From: a virus
Virus record (IMG/VR): IMGVR_UViG_3300013233_000325
Location: 1 to 52,102 of that record
Length of the DNA: 52,102 nucleotides
Strand: one strand, 5' to 3'
The translations under genes were made by a program, and so were the position numbers. Positions within the stretch are counted from its first letter, which is position 1, and every line of letters begins with the position of its first letter. Under the pieces are notes generated by a model. The model did not search any database, was not told the origin of the DNA, and was given only the letters and a program-made list of their open reading frames with translations. Positions 15,837 to 24,429 of the stretch are shown here, piece by piece.

Positions 15837-16355
15837 ATGGGAACGATCCGCAAGAAAACAGCCCCCAAGAAGGCTAAAACAATGGTGGCCGGTGTGGATC
15901 GGTCCTGGTGGGATGAGTTTTTCATTCACTTCCAGAAGGTCAAACACGCCCCTGCTGCTGCAAAATTTTGTGGCACAAACATGCAGGCGGTGAACAACGC
16001 GAAGAGGGAGAATGAGGATTTCCGTCGAGCGTATGAGGACATCTGGGATGGGTTGACTCTGGAACTGGAATCCAACGCCATGCAGCGGGCATCGGAAGGT
16101 TGGGACAAGCCGGTATGGTATCAGGGCGAATTGGTCGGGTACGAGCGAGTTTACTCCAACTCCCTCACGATCTTTATGCTCAAGGCCAACCATCCTGAAC
16201 GTTATCACCTGGAACGTCAAGTCGCCGATCGTTCAGCAGAAGAACAAGCCCGTCTGCTCCGGTCATTCTTCCACCAAACAGACCCGGCAAACCCGTTCGA
16301 GCCCATTGTGGACGAACCTCGAACGAAGACGCCTCCCACACCAAGTCGAAATTAG
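15837..16355 (+). CDS. terS: Terminase small subunit
   Basis: ATG at 15837 (MGTIRKKTAPKKAK); an upstream in-frame ATG would add an unlikely hydrophobic leader across the hairpin. 172 aa. Helical N-terminal DNA-binding region (WWDEFFIHFQKVKHAPAAAK, NMQAVNNAKRENEDFRRAY) and the typical SLTIFMLKANHPERY motif of phage small terminase subunits. It recognises the packaging site and recruits TerL, encoded 1.5 kb downstream. Confidence 0.85.
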   Translation: MGTIRKKTAPKKAKTMVAGVDRSWWDEFFIHFQKVKHAPAAAKFCGTNMQAVNNAKRENEDFRRAYEDIWDGLTLELESNAMQRASEGWDKPVWYQGELVGYERVYSNSLTIFMLKANHPERYHLERQVADRSAEEQARLLRSFFHQTDPANPFEPIVDEPRTKTPPTPSRN

Positions 16356-16595
16356 ATGTTTCGCCCACCCGTCTGGGATTCACACGCGTTCGATACCATA
16401 ATCTCAAGACGTGGAATCACGTTGACTGAGTTGGCTGTACAACTAAAGTCGAGAGTTGGTCATTTGAAAGGGACGAGGTTAGCGTCAGTGACGGCGTGGC
16501 ATCGACAAGGTAGAGAACCGGCGAATTTTGCAATCCTATGTGCAGTCGCCGAGATTCTTAAATGTGATGTCGAACAGTTGTTTCGAAGGTCTTAG
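16356..16595 (+). CDS. Cro/CI-type HTH DNA-binding protein
   Basis: 79 aa. Pattern FDTIISRRGITLTELAVQLK, SVTAWHRQGREPANFAILCAVAEILKC is a classic HTH_3 (Cro/CI) fold. It starts right after the terS stop. In the late operon it may regulate transcription or assist packaging; there is no integrase or partner repressor to support lysogeny. Confidence 0.8.
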   Translation: MFRPPVWDSHAFDTIISRRGITLTELAVQLKSRVGHLKGTRLASVTAWHRQGREPANFAILCAVAEILKCDVEQLFRRS

Positions 16596-16597
16596 TT

Positions 16598-16783
16598 ATG
16601 GCCAAGATTGAGAAAGTTCCGATCGGACCGACTTACTACGGCTATCACATCTGGTGCCCTGCAGAAGACAAACTGCACCTGATCGTACGTGAAGACTCCG
16701 GTGACATGCGAGGAACCGAAGATACTCCTACCTTTTCAAGTCGACTTTCATTCGAAGAAATAGAAGGCAATGGTCGGTGGTGA
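16598..16783 (+). CDS. DUF6527-like protein, part before the in-frame UGA
   Basis: ATG at 16598, 61 codons to a UGA at 16781-16783. The segment YYGYHIWCPAEDKLHLIV and DTPTFSSRLSF resembles the start of DUF6527 proteins (CPxC...H, PTFxPSL). Family members continue with a conserved Cys-His-x-Phe and a G-x-I-x-F-x-x-D-S-x-H-x-x-A-G motif, and exactly this follows the UGA in the same frame. The annotated stop therefore probably truncates a longer protein: UGA recoding or a nonsense mutation. Recognition is from memory of the family. Confidence 0.75.
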   Translation: MAKIEKVPIGPTYYGYHIWCPAEDKLHLIVREDSGDMRGTEDTPTFSSRLSFEEIEGNGRW

Positions 16784-16993
16784 AGATTTACCTTGACGGC
16801 GGGCGTCGTCACTTATAGCCGAGACAGTTACCATAGGAACGCGGGAAAGAGTGCAGGTCTTGTCGACCAGACTTTCCTGAAAACAGACGTCGAGAGGCAG
16901 GACGGTGACGAACCGCTCCAAACGGAGTCCTGGTCTCGCGAAGACGCAATAGCAAGCCGTGACGCACGGAGGAACAGAAATGGACCCGATTAG
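16781..16993 (+). other. In-frame extension after UGA (DUF6527 C-terminal half)
   Basis: Same frame as the 61-codon ORF. After the UGA: RFTLTAGVVTYSRDSYHRNA, then GKSAGLVD. Aligned without gaps to DUF6527 (C-H-x-F-x-x-x-G-x-I-x-F-x-x-D-S-x-H-x-x-A-G), the UGA falls on the conserved Cys, with matching Gly(+7), Asp(+14), His(+17), Ala-Gly(+20,+21) and Leu(+26). The frame ends at TAG 16993, 14 nt inside the next gene, so it fills an otherwise odd 196-nt gap. An independent TTG start at 16793 is possible but would lack the first half of the domain. Confidence 0.7.
16794..16811 (+). promoter_or_regulatory. SECIS-like hairpin after UGA (DUF6527-like gene)
   Basis: TGACGGC (16794-16800) pairs with GTCGTCA (16805-16811), one G-U included, leaving loop GGGC. 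The loop starts 17 nt after the UGA and begins with G, within the limits I recall for bacterial SECIS elements (loop 16-37 nt away, G in the first two loop positions). Seen by eye; a chance hairpin is not excluded. Confidence 0.45.
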
Positions 16994-17249
16994 TTTTTCA
17001 CAAGCAAATGCCACATTCGGCCCCTCTGATGGCAAGACAGAGAAGGAAGTCCGGACGGTGCGGGCTCACCGGTACAAGATGGACGACGGGACACCGTGCA
17101 CCATCCTATGTTACAAGGTAACAGGCAAGGACATCCGGGCGTTGAAGAAAGACGGGACGATATGGCTTCAAGTTATGGGAGAATCTTTCCCTCCTGTGTC
17201 TCTTGACGTTGTGAGCCCGTTCGAGGAAGTCACCCCTTCCAAGACGTAA
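16980..17249 (+). CDS. Hypothetical protein, 89 aa
   Basis: The ATG at 16980 has a strong GGAGGA Shine-Dalgarno 8 nt upstream. Starts MDPISFSQANATFG. Beta-rich with alternating charge (VRTVRAHRYKMDDG, CTILCYKVTGKDIRAL), looks like a small compact domain. It lies in the short-gene block before TerL. Function unknown. Confidence 0.75.
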   Translation: MDPISFSQANATFGPSDGKTEKEVRTVRAHRYKMDDGTPCTILCYKVTGKDIRALKKDGTIWLQVMGESFPPVSLDVVSPFEEVTPSKT

Positions 17250-17274
17250 CTTCCTGTGGTTCCCTGTTAGGGTA

Positions 17275-17490
17275 ATGGAGAATCACAAAACCGAATCTCG
17301 CGGCGTTGCCGTGGTGGCGTTGGTAGTGGCTCTTGGGTTTTATTACCTGGGAACCCCCTCGCAAGTGGTGGAACCTCTGCCCGTCCCGGAAGGAAAAATC
17401 ATGGTCGGCCAGACCAGCACTTTCCGGGTTTACATCGATGCGGACGACAACTCCGCGTGGAAATTCATCCCTGACGAAGTAGCCGAATGA
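17275..17490 (+). CDS. Small membrane-anchored protein, 71 aa
   Basis: N-terminal membrane segment (GVAVVALVVALGFYYLG) after a short polar start, then a Pro-rich linker (PLPVPEGK) and a small beta-like outer domain. The end overlaps the next ATG (ATGA). Might be an envelope or lysis-control factor; no direct evidence. Confidence 0.7.
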   Translation: MENHKTESRGVAVVALVVALGFYYLGTPSQVVEPLPVPEGKIMVGQTSTFRVYIDADDNSAWKFIPDEVAE

Positions 17491-17834
17491 AACAGTTCAT
17501 AATGGAAGACGTCATGCCTCACATCATTCACGATGTGGCGCGTGCCGACAAAGAAATTCTCGGAAAAAAGACGTGCAGATTCGTCCTAATCAACGAGACA
17601 GAGTCCACCCAACTTTCAGGTATTAACGCAGTTGACCGTGGAACGTGGATCGTCAATCTCCCGCCTAACGATTTCTTCGATCGTTGTAATAAGGTGAGGG
17701 ACTGGTTCGGGTCGGAAGAGACGGAAGGTCTTATCAACCCCGAAACCACGATCAAAGAGCAAGTTGAAGAAAGCTTGCCTGATCTGCCCGTCGAAAATGA
17801 AGGCGAAGAAACCGAAGAAACACTCGACGAGTAA
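17487..17834 (+). CDS. Hypothetical protein with acidic tail, 115 aa
   Basis: Starts ATGA-overlapped at 17487. A helical/beta N-terminus (MEDVMPHIIHDVARADKEIL) is followed by an acidic C-terminus (NEGEETEETLDE). It directly precedes TerL, so it may be a packaging accessory, but no family is recognised. Confidence 0.7.
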   Translation: MKQFIMEDVMPHIIHDVARADKEILGKKTCRFVLINETESTQLSGINAVDRGTWIVNLPPNDFFDRCNKVRDWFGSEETEGLINPETTIKEQVEESLPDLPVENEGEETEETLDE

Positions 17835-17836
17835 CC

Positions 17837-19183
17837 GTGGAACCTACCAGTCGGTTCAAAATCCCGCCGCGTTGGACTCCTCTCCGACCGCATGAAGCTC
17901 AAGAAAAGTTTTATGCGGCCAAAGAGAGATTCGTGGTCTGTGCGGCGGGACGCCGTTCTGGTAAGACAGAAAGGGCAAAGAGGAAGCTCGCCCGAGAAGC
18001 AGTAATCTTCGCTCAGATGAGACCAGATCTGGACGATGGTTTCTTCTACGGGTGCGCTCCCACTTTTCCTCAAGCAAAGCGGATTTGGTGGAACGACATA
18101 AAAAAGTTGATTCCACCTGCTTTCGTCCGGCGCATTTATGAAGCAGACTTGATTATTAGTCTGACGACTGGAGTAGACATCGGCATTGTCGGGTTGGACA
18201 AGCCGGAACGCATGGAAGGCAACCCCATTGATGGCATTTGCATTGATGAATTCGGCAACGTTAAGAAAAAGGCTTGGGACGAAAACATCCGGCCCGCACT
18301 CGACACACCGGGTAGAGAAGGTTGGGCGTGGATGTTCGGCGTACCGGAAGGGAGGAACCATTTCCACACTCTATGGAAGAAGGCTGCTATTCGAAAGAAC
18401 TGGGGTCAACACCATTGGAGGTCTGATTCGTTCTTGTCGCCGGAAGTCATCCAAGCTGCTATGGAGGATCTGGACGAACGGACATACGAACAAGAATACG
18501 GCGCGAGTTTCTTGAATTTCTCAGGTCGGATCTACTACACGTTCGAGGAGTCGCAGAACGCCGTTTACGAATCGGCTCTCCCCTACGATGATGAAGCTCC
18601 ACTGATCATTTGTTTCGACTTTAATATCGAACCCGGCAGTGCCGTGATGTGTCAGGAAGCGAAACCGGCCTCGATTAAAGAAGGGTCAGTCACTCTTTGC
18701 ATTGACGAAGTTCACATTCCGGTTCGTTCAAACACGATTGAAGTTTGTCAGTCCATCGTCCGAAAATTCGGTAAGCATAAGGGCCAAGTCCTCTGCTATG
18801 GAGATGCGTCGGGTGGTTCGGGCGGTTCGGCGCAAATAGACGGGTCGGATTGGGAACTCGTGAGGAAGGAACTCCGTCCCGTATTCGGGTCTCGACTGCA
18901 TTTCCGGCTCCCTGGTCGAAACCCCGCCGAGAAGTCCCGGATTAATGCCGTGAACTCTCGGATGAAACCGAAGAAAGGTCCCGCACGGATCCTGATTGAC
19001 GGGAATAAATGCCCTCAGCTAATCTTGGACTTTGAGGGCGTCGTTGCCCTAGAGGGTACAGATGGAAAAATCGACAAAAGGAAGGACCTTTTGCGAACTC
19101 ACTGGTCAGACGGGTTTGGGTATTACATTCACAAGAAGTTCCCGGCCCGCACCGTTATCATAACTGAAGTCGAGGTAGCATGA
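17837..19183 (+). CDS. terL: Terminase large subunit
   Basis: 448 aa with GTG start at 17837. ATPase domain: Walker A CAAGRRSGKTE (about 32-42), Walker B GICIDEFGN (about 132). RNase H-like nuclease domain: ICFDFNIEPGSAV (first Asp), YGDASGGSGGS (second Asp) and a distal DLLRTHWSDGFGYY (third Asp). It packages DNA into the prohead and cuts the concatemer. Length is typical of short TerL proteins. The end overlaps the lipoprotein gene (GCATGA). Confidence 0.95.
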   Translation: MEPTSRFKIPPRWTPLRPHEAQEKFYAAKERFVVCAAGRRSGKTERAKRKLAREAVIFAQMRPDLDDGFFYGCAPTFPQAKRIWWNDIKKLIPPAFVRRIYEADLIISLTTGVDIGIVGLDKPERMEGNPIDGICIDEFGNVKKKAWDENIRPALDTPGREGWAWMFGVPEGRNHFHTLWKKAAIRKNWGQHHWRSDSFLSPEVIQAAMEDLDERTYEQEYGASFLNFSGRIYYTFEESQNAVYESALPYDDEAPLIICFDFNIEPGSAVMCQEAKPASIKEGSVTLCIDEVHIPVRSNTIEVCQSIVRKFGKHKGQVLCYGDASGGSGGSAQIDGSDWELVRKELRPVFGSRLHFRLPGRNPAEKSRINAVNSRMKPKKGPARILIDGNKCPQLILDFEGVVALEGTDGKIDKRKDLLRTHWSDGFGYYIHKKFPARTVIITEVEVA

Positions 19184-19878
19184 AACTAATGATTTCTGCG
19201 GTGCTTCTAGTTGCTCCCCTATTAGGGGGATGCACCCTGGAACAAACCGCCACCCCAGAAGAACTCGCCCGCGTCACACAACTGGAACAGGAGATCGTCG
19301 CCCAAGAAGGTGTCCTGAGGGCCAGTGAGATGCGAGGCAAAGAACTCTTCGCCACTTTACAAGAAACGATCAAGATGAACGACAAAGCGGGGCAAGAAGC
19401 CGCTTGGTCTGAACTCGCAATCCGGAGAGCAGAGTGGGAGAATGCAAAGCAAGTTATCGAACCAAAACGGACTGAAATCAATCAGATCGTTACGACTTCG
19501 AATCAGAGATCTACTGGCAACATCGTCAGTATGGTGGCCCCTTGGCTTCCCGCTCCCCTCCAACCACTTGTGCCGTTAGGCATGTACCTTGGAGGGTTGC
19601 TAGCCACGAAACGCGGACGGGAAAACCTGGGTAAATCCGTGGGGACCATGTTTACCGGACATATTTGGCAAGCAGCCGAACAACTCGGTAAATCTGTGGG
19701 TTACTTCCACACGAACAAGGACGCGCAGACCGTAGGCGTTGCGTCCGCGAAGATGTTCAAGAAGGAAGGGAATATTGAGGCAGCCGAAATTATGGCCAAT
19801 GCCGCTAAAGAAGTGAAGGCGATGGAACGGCGTAAAGCCGCCGAAGCTGAAGAGCGTTTTGAAGCTCTGACCGTCTGA
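19180..19878 (+). CDS. Lipoprotein, coiled-coil, 232 aa
   Basis: Signal peptide MKLMISAVLLVAPLLGGC with a good lipobox (LLGGC), then a long helical region (TQLEQEIVAQEGVL) and a mid-protein hydrophobic patch (PLQPLVPLGMYLGGLLA) and Lys/Glu-rich C-terminal helix. It is followed by a strong terminator. A spanin-like or envelope role is possible; placement in the packaging region makes a lysis function plausible but unproven. Confidence 0.8.
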   Translation: MKLMISAVLLVAPLLGGCTLEQTATPEELARVTQLEQEIVAQEGVLRASEMRGKELFATLQETIKMNDKAGQEAAWSELAIRRAEWENAKQVIEPKRTEINQIVTTSNQRSTGNIVSMVAPWLPAPLQPLVPLGMYLGGLLATKRGRENLGKSVGTMFTGHIWQAAEQLGKSVGYFHTNKDAQTVGVASAKMFKKEGNIEAAEIMANAAKEVKAMERRKAAEAEERFEALTV

Positions 19879-19886
19879 TCCACACG

Positions 19887-19916
19887 GGGGCGGGTGCTCT
19901 AGCCCGCCCCTTCTTT
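19887..19916 (+). terminator. Rho-independent terminator after lipoprotein gene
   Basis: GGGGCGGG (19887-19894), 8-nt loop, CCCGCCCC (19903-19910), then TTCTTT. A GC-rich stem followed by a T-rich run just after the stop codon marks the end of the terminase transcript. Confidence 0.85.
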
Positions 19917-19959
19917 GCCGCACAGCCTTCCTCCACGAGGCCTAGCCCCTAAGACCAAA

Positions 19960-20247
19960 ATGAGCCCCTGGATGGAAAAACTGATTGAACAAGCACCAGT
20001 AGTCGGTGCCTTGGTGTTTCTCGTAGTGTACGCATTGAAGTTCCTTCGGGAACGTGATGTGGCATTCCTGCGACACGTAGAGACGAGAGACAAAAACTTC
20101 ACGGATTGTCTTGAAAGAGTCAGTAGTGAATGTCACGCAAACCAAGCGGACGCGACGGCTGCGATTCGAGAGGTCAGGCTGACCGTTTCGGAAAACACCC
20201 GAGTTCTGGGACACGTTGACGCAACTCTGCAAAGGTTGTCAGGGTGA
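19960..20247 (+). CDS. Membrane protein, holin-like size, 95 aa
   Basis: ATG at 19960 chosen (MSPWMEKLIEQAPVV); the frame is open upstream from a TTG. One membrane segment (VVGALVFLVVYALKFL) and a helical, charged C-terminus (ECHANQADATAAIREV). Size and topology fit a one-span holin or phage membrane accessory, next to a second exported protein; this is inferred. Confidence 0.65.
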   Translation: MSPWMEKLIEQAPVVGALVFLVVYALKFLRERDVAFLRHVETRDKNFTDCLERVSSECHANQADATAAIREVRLTVSENTRVLGHVDATLQRLSG

Positions 20248-20711
20248 AGAAACTACTTCTTGTTTGCGCGTGCGTTGTCATCATCGTTCAGGCGTGCTTG
20301 CTTCCTGACCAACTCGGGGTTGGCGTTTCAGGTGGCGGACAGCAGTACTCGGCACCGGACGGATCGTCCCGATTCGATGGAACAACCGAAACCCTCTCCA
20401 TTTGGGGGATTTGGAACGTCGGGGAGTCTTGGCAAGAAAAGACCTACAAAGCATTAGAGAGACAAAACACAATTTTGTTGGCAGGTGGGACTCAGCCGGT
20501 GGCTACTCCTGCACAACCCATCATTATCGATCATCGTGACGATTCGCCGGATGTACACCCCATTGTCATAGAAAACAGTGATGGAACGTTGGACGACCTT
20601 CCTCCTCCTCCTAAAACAATAGAAGAGGGACTCCTCTTCATTATGTGGGCGCTGGGATTGTTGATCCTGTCCTTCGCGGGCGTCAAAGTCGTCAAATACT
20701 TCAAGAACTAA
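20244..20711 (+). CDS. Exported/membrane protein with C-terminal anchor, 155 aa
   Basis: GTG at 20244 overlaps the preceding TGA. Signal MKKLLLVCACVVIIVQACLL may be a lipobox (VQAC). The middle is polar, with a Pro-rich stretch (LPPPPKT), and the C-terminus has a strong membrane span (LLFIMWALGLLILSFAG) and KVVKYF tail. A lipid and a C-terminal anchor on one protein would suit a spanin-like bridge; not proven. Confidence 0.65.
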   Translation: MKKLLLVCACVVIIVQACLLPDQLGVGVSGGGQQYSAPDGSSRFDGTTETLSIWGIWNVGESWQEKTYKALERQNTILLAGGTQPVATPAQPIIIDHRDDSPDVHPIVIENSDGTLDDLPPPPKTIEEGLLFIMWALGLLILSFAGVKVVKYFKN

Positions 20712-20712
20712 C

Positions 20713-22419
20713 ATGTCCCTCAACACACGATCGATCGCGACCGGCCCCTCTGCGCCGAATTCCGACAAAAATCAAGTCGACTCAATGTCGGCAGCGCGTC
20801 GCCGGATGCATTTCCACTGGGACGCAATCACTGATTTGCTGGGCAAGACTCCAAGAATGAGGGCAGCCCGAAATAAGTGGCTTCCTCAGGAAGAGGTCGA
20901 GTCTGCCAAGGCATACAACGTTCGGTTGAACCGGTCTTTCCTCATGGACGGATTTGGTGATGCGATTGATAAGGTTGTGGCTCGTCCGTTCTCTCGTCCT
21001 TTGACGATGGTGAATGACGACAGCATGCCAGAACAACTGGGTATGATTGAGAAGAATGCGGACCTTTGCAAGTCCACTCTCTCTACGGTCGCGGCTCAAA
21101 CGTTCCGGGACAAGGTGACTTACGGTCTGTGCTTCGTGTTGGTGGATTACCCCGACGTAGAAGGTGGGCTAAACCTCGCAGAGATCCGAAAAGCGAAAAT
21201 CCGCCCATATTTTACGGTGATCTCGCCCCCTGATCTCCTCTATGCGCGTGGTGTCAAGCTCCGCAGCGGTGAGGAAGTTCCGGTTGAAATCCGGTACCGA
21301 ACACACGGCACAGTCCCGGACGGAAAGTTCGGTGATCAGACCGTCGAGACGATTCGCGTCCTCCGTGCCCCGCTGCTGGACCGGGACGGTTTCCCGTTCG
21401 ACTCCCTCGATGGGACGAACATGGGCACATGGGAAGAGTGGGTGAAGGTCAAAGGACAAAACGGGCAGGAAACGTTCACCATGGTACGCATGGGGACTCA
21501 CACTTACCCCGGCATCCCGATCGAAGTTTCCTACTCCAACAAAAAAGGATTCTTCGAAGCAGAGCCCCCGATGGAACGTCTCGCGTGGAAGAACATCGAG
21601 CATTGGCAGAAGTCCAGTGACCACAACAACATTCTTCGATTTTCCCGGTTCGGCATCCTGTTCGGATCCGGGTTCTCCGAGGAGGAAATCGAAAAAGGCA
21701 TCGTCATTGGTCCGAACCGGTTCGTCGGATCGACCAACAAGGAAGCGACTCTCGGGTACGTTGAGCACACCGGCAAAGCGATCGGTGCAGGCGTTGATGA
21801 TCTGAAAATGATCGAGGAACAAATGCAATTGATGGGGATGGAACCCTTCATGCGTCGGACCTCTGGTGGTGATGGACGTGCGACCGGCCAATCCCTCAAT
21901 GCGGCGAAGACTCACTCCGCCGTTCAGGAGTGGATCCGCGACCACGAGGAATTCCTGCACCAACTCTATGTCACAGCGGGCAATTGGATCAAGAGTCCTC
22001 CTCCTGAAGATTTCAAAATCAAGATCTTCTCAGAGTTCGCAATCTCTTTGATGCCGTCCGACGACATGAAGATCATCGACCTCGCCCGTGCTCGGAAAGA
22101 CATCGACCGCAAAACTTACATCAACGAAGGCAAGCGCCGTGGTCTCTACGCGGACTCCGTGAACGTCGATGAGATCGAGGCAAACCTTGAAGCCGAAGAG
22201 GACCTGATGGGGTTCAATGAAGCCAAAGGGGACGGCGACGAGAACGACGGTGAAAACGACACCGAAGGTCAACCGTCCATGACGGGCGAGTCCAACGGTC
22301 ACAAGCACCAGTTCTCACCGGGAGCATCTCGCACCGATGAGAAAGACGGTCACACCCACACGGTGAAAGACGGCGATAAGACAACCGGCGAAACTAACGG
22401 TCACAGCCACAGCCTGTAA
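20713..22419 (+). CDS. Portal protein (DUF4055-like)
   Basis: 568 aa. N-terminal features WLPQEEVESAKAYNVRLNRS and TLSTVAAQTFRDKVTYGLCFVLVDYP match DUF4055-type portals; the stem region and a long C-terminal helix (DDMKIIDLARARKDID) follow. It ends with a His-rich tail containing three GH(K/T/S)H-type motifs. It forms the dodecameric ring for DNA entry. It follows terL and precedes the minor head protein, whose ATG overlaps its TAA. Confidence 0.88.
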   Translation: MSLNTRSIATGPSAPNSDKNQVDSMSAARRRMHFHWDAITDLLGKTPRMRAARNKWLPQEEVESAKAYNVRLNRSFLMDGFGDAIDKVVARPFSRPLTMVNDDSMPEQLGMIEKNADLCKSTLSTVAAQTFRDKVTYGLCFVLVDYPDVEGGLNLAEIRKAKIRPYFTVISPPDLLYARGVKLRSGEEVPVEIRYRTHGTVPDGKFGDQTVETIRVLRAPLLDRDGFPFDSLDGTNMGTWEEWVKVKGQNGQETFTMVRMGTHTYPGIPIEVSYSNKKGFFEAEPPMERLAWKNIEHWQKSSDHNNILRFSRFGILFGSGFSEEEIEKGIVIGPNRFVGSTNKEATLGYVEHTGKAIGAGVDDLKMIEEQMQLMGMEPFMRRTSGGDGRATGQSLNAAKTHSAVQEWIRDHEEFLHQLYVTAGNWIKSPPPEDFKIKIFSEFAISLMPSDDMKIIDLARARKDIDRKTYINEGKRRGLYADSVNVDEIEANLEAEEDLMGFNEAKGDGDENDGENDTEGQPSMTGESNGHKHQFSPGASRTDEKDGHTHTVKDGDKTTGETNGHSHSL

Positions 22420-23522
22420 TGGTCAGCCGTCGAGAACTACGGGACCTCATTGATTCAATCAATGGGCGAATCTCAGACTCCACAATCCGCCACCAAACCC
22501 AGGTTTTTCTTTACACGAATGGCCAAGTCCGGGAGACACTCAAGCTCCTGGAAGGGTTGGTGTTCGAGAGGATCATCTCTCTTGTTGACCGCCGGTTGAA
22601 CCGGATCGCGGCACGTGGGTTTGACGTCACACCTAGAACGTCGAAGGCGATCAAGAATCTTCTCGAATCGATCGACAAAATTCTCAAAGACGGCTATTCT
22701 CAGTCGTACGCGTCTCTCGCGGCAAATCTCGATGCTTTCTCCACTTTGGAAGCTCGATTTGCCTTTGCCACATTGGGACAGAACATTCCCAATGATGTGT
22801 TCCGCATGCCGGATCCTGGTAGGATCGCACAAGTCGTCCGGTCTCGTCCTATTCACGGCAGGTTCTTGCGGGATTGGTTCCACAACCTTGAAAATGGAAC
22901 CCGACAACGGATAAATCAAGAACTCGTGATTGGTATTTCTCAAGGAGAGAGTGCCGATTCATTGGTACGGCGTATCAGAGGAACAGCAGCGGCCCGATTC
23001 TCTGATGGAGTGTTTAACGTCTCCAGGGAACACGCCCGTACGGTCGTCAGAACGGCGAGCACGCACGTTTCCGCATTCTCTCGGGAAGAAGTCTACAGAG
23101 CGAACGCGGACCTGATCGAAGGAGTCAGGTACAAGGCGACCCTCGACTTGCGCACGACTCTCATTTGCGCGAATCTGGACGGGAAGGTTTTCCTAATCGG
23201 CGTCGGACCCCGCCCGCCACAACATCCAAGGTGCCGGTCGGTCACTGTTCCGGTCCTCAAGCCGTCCAATTCGTACGGGCTCGACGCATTCAACCAAGGT
23301 CAGAGAGCGGCCCTCGGAGGCCCCGTCCCGGCGTCTGAAACGTTCCCGGCTTGGTTCAAGCGGCAGTCCGTCGCAGCCCAGAACCAGTCCATTGGGGCCG
23401 TTCGAGCACGTCTCTTTAGGTCAGGAGTGCCCCTCGAAAAATTCGTGGACCGGCATAACCAGATATTGACCTTGGACCAGTTGGAACGGATAGAAGGTCT
23501 TGACGTCGGACTTTCCGCGTGA
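22419..23522 (+). CDS. Minor head protein (SPP1 gp7 / Mu gpF family)
   Basis: 367 aa, starting inside the portal stop codon. Helical N-terminus, then the family's signature: VRYKATLDLRTTLICANLDG followed by PPRPPQHPRCRS-type motif (RPPQHPRCRSV). These proteins sit inside the head at the portal and are ejected or assist assembly. Position after the portal fits. Confidence 0.88.
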   Translation: MVSRRELRDLIDSINGRISDSTIRHQTQVFLYTNGQVRETLKLLEGLVFERIISLVDRRLNRIAARGFDVTPRTSKAIKNLLESIDKILKDGYSQSYASLAANLDAFSTLEARFAFATLGQNIPNDVFRMPDPGRIAQVVRSRPIHGRFLRDWFHNLENGTRQRINQELVIGISQGESADSLVRRIRGTAAARFSDGVFNVSREHARTVVRTASTHVSAFSREEVYRANADLIEGVRYKATLDLRTTLICANLDGKVFLIGVGPRPPQHPRCRSVTVPVLKPSNSYGLDAFNQGQRAALGGPVPASETFPAWFKRQSVAAQNQSIGAVRARLFRSGVPLEKFVDRHNQILTLDQLERIEGLDVGLSA

Positions 23523-23545
23523 TTGTCTTTGGGTAGACCCTTTAG

Positions 23546-23583
23546 GCGGGATGCCTAATCCGTCCACTCTGTGGCGGGATGCC
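23546..23583. repeat. Direct repeat GGCGGGATGCC upstream of scaffold
   Basis: The 11-mer GGCGGGATGCC occurs twice in the 75-nt spacer before the scaffold gene (near 23546 and 23573). The first copy is embedded in an inverted repeat TTAGGC-GGGAT-GCCTAA. It could be a regulatory or RNA-processing site for the head operon. Confidence 0.4.
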
Positions 23584-23597
23584 CAAGAGAAATTATT

Positions 23598-24407
23598 ATG
23601 GCTAAAGCAATCATCACGGCGGACGAGCGTACTGCTCTTCCTGAACCCCTTCAAAAAGAGTACAAAGAGCACAAGGACGGCAAGTTCATCCTAAGTGTGG
23701 AACCGGTCAACGGGTTCGATCTGCAAGACATTGGTGGTCTCACGACTGCTCTGCAAACAGAACGTTCCGACAAGAAGAAGCTGAACGAGCAACTTGCTGC
23801 GTTCGGCGGTCTCGACGTCGAGGCGGCAAAAGCGGCTCTGGAACAAGTCAAGAACTTCGATCCAGAAAACGCGAGTGCCGAAGCGAAAGCTGCGCACGAC
23901 GCCAAAATCTCTGAGTTGGTCAAAGCCCACGAGTTGGAAAAAGATGGTCTCACGACCAAGAACACCGGCCTCATCTCAATCATCCAAAAAGAGATGATAG
24001 AGTCACGTGCTGCAGTCCTCATGGCAAGGGACGAAGTCAGGGGAAACCCCACACTTCTCATGCCTCACATTTTGCAAGAAGCCAAAGTAGTTCCGGACGG
24101 AGATCAGTTCCGTGTCAGTGTTATTGATCCGGCGACGGGTCAGGAACGCATCATGGCTACGGGCGATCGCATCGGACAACCGATGGGACTGGATGGACTT
24201 CTGGAAGACATGCGCAAGCGTCCAGATTTGTCCGCCGGTTTCAAAGGTCCTGATGCGAGTGGATCAGGGTCTACTACCACCACAGGGACGGGAGGTTCCA
24301 GCGGTGACCACACCATCTCGCAAACCGATGCACAAGACATTGGCAAGTACAAAGCGGCGAAAGCCGAGGCGGAAAAAGCCGGTGCCGAGTTGCAAATCTC
24401 CGAATAG
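23598..24407 (+). CDS. Scaffolding protein
   Basis: 269 aa; ATG at 23598 (MAKAIITADERTALPEPLQK) chosen over a non-coding-looking upstream extension. A long coiled coil (TALQTERSDKKKLNEQLAAF, HELEKDGLTTKNTGL) is followed by a Gly/Ser/Thr-rich linker and a short helical, basic end. Coiled-coil content and position before the coat gene identify it as scaffold, a head-assembly core lost on maturation. Confidence 0.85.
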   Translation: MAKAIITADERTALPEPLQKEYKEHKDGKFILSVEPVNGFDLQDIGGLTTALQTERSDKKKLNEQLAAFGGLDVEAAKAALEQVKNFDPENASAEAKAAHDAKISELVKAHELEKDGLTTKNTGLISIIQKEMIESRAAVLMARDEVRGNPTLLMPHILQEAKVVPDGDQFRVSVIDPATGQERIMATGDRIGQPMGLDGLLEDMRKRPDLSAGFKGPDASGSGSTTTTGTGGSSGDHTISQTDAQDIGKYKAAKAEAEKAGAELQISE

Positions 24408-24429
24408 TCCCTAAGGACACCAAAGAATC

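Noticed and set aside
16356-16595. Lysogeny repressor
   Set aside because: A Cro-type HTH alone, with no integrase, partner repressor or att-like repeats, does not support a temperate life cycle.
21169-21963. 264-codon minus-strand ORF over the portal
   Set aside because: Antisense shadow of a clear portal gene.
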